Assembly: GCF_010119545.1 (NCBI RefSeq)
Contig: NZ_JAAEAA010000025.1
Coordinates: forward strand, 1 to 55,991
From: Pontibacter fetidus
GTDB lineage: Bacteria; Bacteroidota; Bacteroidia; Cytophagales; Hymenobacteraceae
DNA: 55,991 nucleotides
Direction of reading: 5' to 3'
Under the pieces are notes generated by a model. The model was not told the origin of the DNA. It saw only the letters and a list, made by a program, of their open reading frames with translations, and searched no databases. Shown here piece after piece: positions 53,243-55,991 of this stretch (within the stretch, counting starts at the first letter, position 1; each line of letters opens with the position of its first letter). Both the position numbers and the translations under genes were made by a program.

Positions 53243-54070
53243 TCATTCGCTACTTTTTAGATACTTTCTAATTTGATCCCGAGATACAAAAATTTCTTCA
53301 TCAAAGTCGGTTAGAGGGGAGAAATGAAATGAAAACCCCTTGTCGGAAATACTATAGACCGGTAGCGATAGTTCCTCATCTGGTTCGGCCCCATATACTT
53401 CCTCAATTTTGATAGGATTATAGCTCTCTGTATTAAAACTATCCAGTCTAGCCTCTACTATGTTTTGAATGAAAAGCCGAAATTCGCTAAAAGTAGATTC
53501 TTCAAATAAGTCCTGATGCCCTAACTTTTTCCCAGTCTTTAAATCTAGGTTCAAAGTTGAAATAGAGCCAAAAGAACGACCTGCACCATCTCCGCGCCAT
53601 GAAGAACCAATAACTATGCTTAGCACACTATCCTTGGTGATATAATGCTTTTCAGCTCCTTTATTGTATTCATCATCTTCACAGTCAGGATTGGCTATAG
53701 AATTTTCATCAACTCCGAATGCAGCCTCAATTATCTGATTCAATCTTTGTTCTACCGCCTTATCACCTAGCTGTGTAACAACAGGGTATGTAATGTGTAT
53801 AGAACAATTATTTTTCCTAGAGGTGTAGTTATATTCCTTTTCAACTATCTTAACATTGCCAGAGTAACTGTCCGCCTGCGGCGAATTTACTTCTAGTATA
53901 GAATTTACTTCTGGCAGACGCTGTTTCTCAGCCTGAACGGCGACATCTTTTACCTCTCCTTTTATTTCTTTGAATTGAGTGCTAGACTCCTTGACTTCTT
54001 CACCCTTCACGCCACATTTGGTTAGAAGAATTGTTGCAATAAGACATGAGAAGAGTAATTTATTTTTCAT
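53243..54070 (-). CDS. DUF3298/RsiV-like lipoprotein
   Basis: 275 residues. The signal ends in LLTKC (Cys19 lipidated). The mature domain, starting around EYNYTSRKNNCSIHITYPVV, runs through LSIVIGSSWRGDGAGRSFGS, ISTLNLDLKTGKKLGHQDLF and a C-terminal FSFHFSPLTDFDEEIFVSRD. This order is that of the DUF4163-DUF3298 (PdaC/RsiV-like) envelope proteins. Its substrate or ligand is unknown. It lies between two attC-like sites, so it may be a mobile cassette. Confidence 0.8.
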   Translation of the reverse strand: MKNKLLFSCLIATILLTKCGVKGEEVKESSTQFKEIKGEVKDVAVQAEKQRLPEVNSILEVNSPQADSYSGNVKIVEKEYNYTSRKNNCSIHITYPVVTQLGDKAVEQRLNQIIEAAFGVDENSIANPDCEDDEYNKGAEKHYITKDSVLSIVIGSSWRGDGAGRSFGSISTLNLDLKTGKKLGHQDLFEESTFSEFRLFIQNIVEARLDSFNTESYNPIKIEEVYGAEPDEELSLPVYSISDKGFSFHFSPLTDFDEEIFVSRDQIRKYLKSSE

Positions 54071-54091
54071 TCTTTAGTTTGTTTATTTTCC

Positions 54092-54144
54092 GCCCAACGG
54101 ATTTGGCTAAAGCACGCTTTAGTGTGCTTTAGGTGTGGTTAGGC
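54092..54144 (-). other. attC-like recombination site
   Basis: The ends GCCCAAC (54092-54098) and GTTAGGC (54138-54144) fit the RYYYAAC and GTTRRRY core boxes of integron attC sites and are complementary but for one pair. Inside them CTAAAGCAC (54107-54115) and GTGCTTTAG (54124-54132) form a perfect 9-bp dyad with an 8-base centre. Total length is 53 bases, at the short end for attC. It lies between two minus-strand genes, where a cassette junction should be. Confidence 0.6.
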
Positions 54145-54152
54145 ATAAGTCA

Positions 54153-55976
54153 TTATTCACTACTGCCATTTATAAAACTCTTAACCTCTTGTTTTAAAAC
54201 CTGCTTATTAGCAGATAAGTTAATCAAATGTCCTTCATCATGAAACACTACTAGCTTAACCATTTTGCCTGCTTCTTTGGCTTTGTTGTAGAAGGCTACC
54301 GCATTAAGCTCTGAAGGAATCTGGGTGTCTTCTTTCCCTGCTATAATCAGTAGTGGGGCTTTAAGCCGTTCGATGTTCTCGAATGGAGAGAACTCCTTAT
54401 ACTTATCTTCAAGCTCAGCAGGCGTCCCTCCCATTCCAAAAGGTAAGCCAGCCATCGACTTCCGCTCTGCCTGCTTTGTCCAGTCTGCGGCTCCATTTAT
54501 AGCTATTCCGCCCGCAAACACTGAAGAGTGCGTCAGGTAATAGTACACCATTGTAGCCCCGTGGCTATGACCTAGGGCAGTAATTCTGCTCTGGTCTATG
54601 GAGTGGGCTCTGCTTAGCTCGTGGATGAACTTCTCAGTATCTTCTAGTTGGAGTTTGCCATAGTTGTCAGTTTGCCTCTCATAGTCAATTCCCCTTGTGT
54701 TCGGGAAAGCTATTATATAACCTTGATCGAGATAATCAAACACGACATCGTTTAGAAAGTAGCCAAAATCGGGGTATGAGTTATTGTAGCCACCGTATGG
54801 CACTACCAGTAGCGGATACTTTTTCTCGCTCAGCGGCATAAAGCTTTTCGGAAAATATATCTGACTGGAAGTGGAATCCCCGTCTACATTTTTATACCAA
54901 TAGGTTACTTGCTTATACTCCTGCAATCGATTATTGCTGCTAAAACTATAAAGAGAGTCAATCTTGCCAACTCTGTCCTCTTCAACAACTGTTCTTAAAA
55001 GGGACTTCGGTTGCGTTGGTGACTCAGTTAAAAAATAAAGTTGTCTCTTTTCTAAACTACCATCATACCTTAAGTACTCAGCCCCGTTCCCAACTAAAAT
55101 AGTCTTCGTTTGTGCAACTAGGTCATAAAGGCCTATTCTGCTTTCGCCCCTTTTTGTATCTGCATACAGAATACTTTTCTTGTTATAGAAGGTGATGGGC
55201 TTTTCGGTAGAAGCAATGTGAAGTTTTGATCCTTCTTGTAAGCCTTTCCGTCTATTAAAGATAAATATTTTACTGTTGTCCCCATTATCGATGGCAAGGA
55301 GGTATGTGCCATCATCAGACCATTTCAGTTCCGAAAAAAAGCTGCCTTTGTATAAGCCTGTTTCAGCAAGTATTTTTCCGCTATTTGGATTGAGGATGGT
55401 TATCTTTGTTTGTGGAGTGTTATCCGTAAAATCGTAAGAGGCATAAGCCACATACTTTTGATCCTTTGAGATGGAGACGTTGCTGACATGCAGAGGTGAA
55501 TCAGTTAGCTGCCTGATTTCCCCGCTCATGATGTTTAGCCTGAAGAGTTGTGTGGGAGCTTCTGGCTGATTCTTCAACCCGGCAGAAAAGAACAGTTGAT
55601 TTTGATTGTCGATAGCAGTTTGCTGGATTAAATAAAACTGGAATAATGAAAGAGAATCCAGGTACTGGTGATGTATGAGTTTAATGGTCTGCGCTTTGCA
55701 ACTATATACGTTCACATTTTCATCCTTCTCATAAATAAGGCTTTTCGAATCAGGTGTCCAGTTCAGGAATCGTTGGTTGCCATTGTCCCTTAAGCCATTG
55801 TCAATAAATATCGGCTTCTCTGCTTCAGCTATACTTTTAATGAAAAGGGAATCTGCATCTTTAATAAAAGCTATTTTCTTTCCATCCTGACTTAGCACGA
55901 TGTCGGAGATGCTTTGAGCATTTAACATGCTGCCCGTGAACAGCCAGAATAGTATGACTAAGCCGATTTTTTTCAT
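54153..55976 (-). CDS. S9-family prolyl oligopeptidase-like serine peptidase
   Basis: 607 residues. Signal peptide (residues 1-20, ending LNAQ) directs it to the periplasm. Residues 25-330 are a beta-propeller-like region with WD-type strands (LSQDGKKIAFIKDADSLFIK, ISKDQKYVAYASYDF). The C-terminal alpha/beta-hydrolase domain has the nucleophile motif GHSHG (469-473, Ser471), Asp550 in GKEDTQ and His583 in HDEGH, the complete triad. It should cleave peptides and is a degradative or processing enzyme. Length is a little below typical dipeptidyl-peptidase IV-type members. The ATG is 15 bases from the right window edge, so its promoter is outside. Confidence 0.93.
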   Translation of the reverse strand: MKKIGLVILFWLFTGSMLNAQSISDIVLSQDGKKIAFIKDADSLFIKSIAEAEKPIFIDNGLRDNGNQRFLNWTPDSKSLIYEKDENVNVYSCKAQTIKLIHHQYLDSLSLFQFYLIQQTAIDNQNQLFFSAGLKNQPEAPTQLFRLNIMSGEIRQLTDSPLHVSNVSISKDQKYVAYASYDFTDNTPQTKITILNPNSGKILAETGLYKGSFFSELKWSDDGTYLLAIDNGDNSKIFIFNRRKGLQEGSKLHIASTEKPITFYNKKSILYADTKRGESRIGLYDLVAQTKTILVGNGAEYLRYDGSLEKRQLYFLTESPTQPKSLLRTVVEEDRVGKIDSLYSFSSNNRLQEYKQVTYWYKNVDGDSTSSQIYFPKSFMPLSEKKYPLLVVPYGGYNNSYPDFGYFLNDVVFDYLDQGYIIAFPNTRGIDYERQTDNYGKLQLEDTEKFIHELSRAHSIDQSRITALGHSHGATMVYYYLTHSSVFAGGIAINGAADWTKQAERKSMAGLPFGMGGTPAELEDKYKEFSPFENIERLKAPLLIIAGKEDTQIPSELNAVAFYNKAKEAGKMVKLVVFHDEGHLINLSANKQVLKQEVKSFINGSSE

Positions 55977-55991
55977 TAAGGTTGTTTATAT

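Overview
The window looks like a piece of a large plasmid or other secondary replicon from a Bacteroidota bacterium, most likely the Cytophagales (Hymenobacteraceae such as Pontibacter or Rufibacter). The grounds are AT-rich intergenic DNA, promoters with a TAnnTTTG -7 box, Bacteroidota-type lipoproteins, paired very long RHS/YD-repeat proteins, and an FtsZ-derived segment that reads like Bacteroidota FtsZ. Replicon functions are plain: an iteron array (14.1-14.7 kb), a Rep_3-type initiator, a ParA ATPase and a small DNA-binding partner. I saw no rRNA or tRNA genes and no CRISPR array.

Layout: 0-2 kb holds a partial gene, a palindromic repeat cluster, a serine resolvase with a possible res site, and a small membrane protein. 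From 2.2 to 13.6 kb (minus strand) lies a first RHS pair whose second protein ends in a serine-hydrolase-like toxin. Origin and partition genes occupy 13.6-17.8 kb. From 18.5 to 28.8 kb (plus strand) lies a second RHS pair with a different C-terminal toxin and a likely immunity gene, followed at 29.2-30.5 kb by a displaced (orphan) RHS tip with its own candidate immunity gene. An IS1182-like element with an in-frame amber stop in its transposase is at 30.8-32.5 kb.

From 33 to 52 kb the window reads as a defence island. It contains: (i) an overlapping operon of an OGG-like DNA glycosylase, a small protein, a PfkB-kinase/nucleoside-deoxyribosyltransferase fusion, a QueC-like enzyme and a nitroreductase, resembling the accessory genes of type IV CBASS but without a CD-NTase or TGT; (ii) a HEPN-like protein; (iii) an XRE-ImmA/IrrE plus PIN pair; (iv) a ubiquitin-like operon (Ubl-E2 fusion, JAB-E1 fusion, DUF6527) in which the expected E1/E2 catalytic cysteines are missing; (v) a Septu-like ATPase/HNH pair; and (vi) further small candidates (PD-(D/E)xK-like and HEPN-like). 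The right end (52.7-56 kb) carries minus-strand lipoproteins and an S9 peptidase separated by two attC-like sites.

The standout is the Septu-like pair at 46.1-49.3 kb. The PtuA-like ATPase has a nearly complete FtsZ GTPase body of about 309 residues inserted, in frame, between its Walker A half and its Walker B half. The GTP-binding signature is intact, but the catalytic T7 loop is altered and the FtsZ C-terminal tail is absent. My inference is that a cell-division protein has been captured as a bait or sensor domain controlling a nuclease effector. No search was possible here, so novelty is not established.
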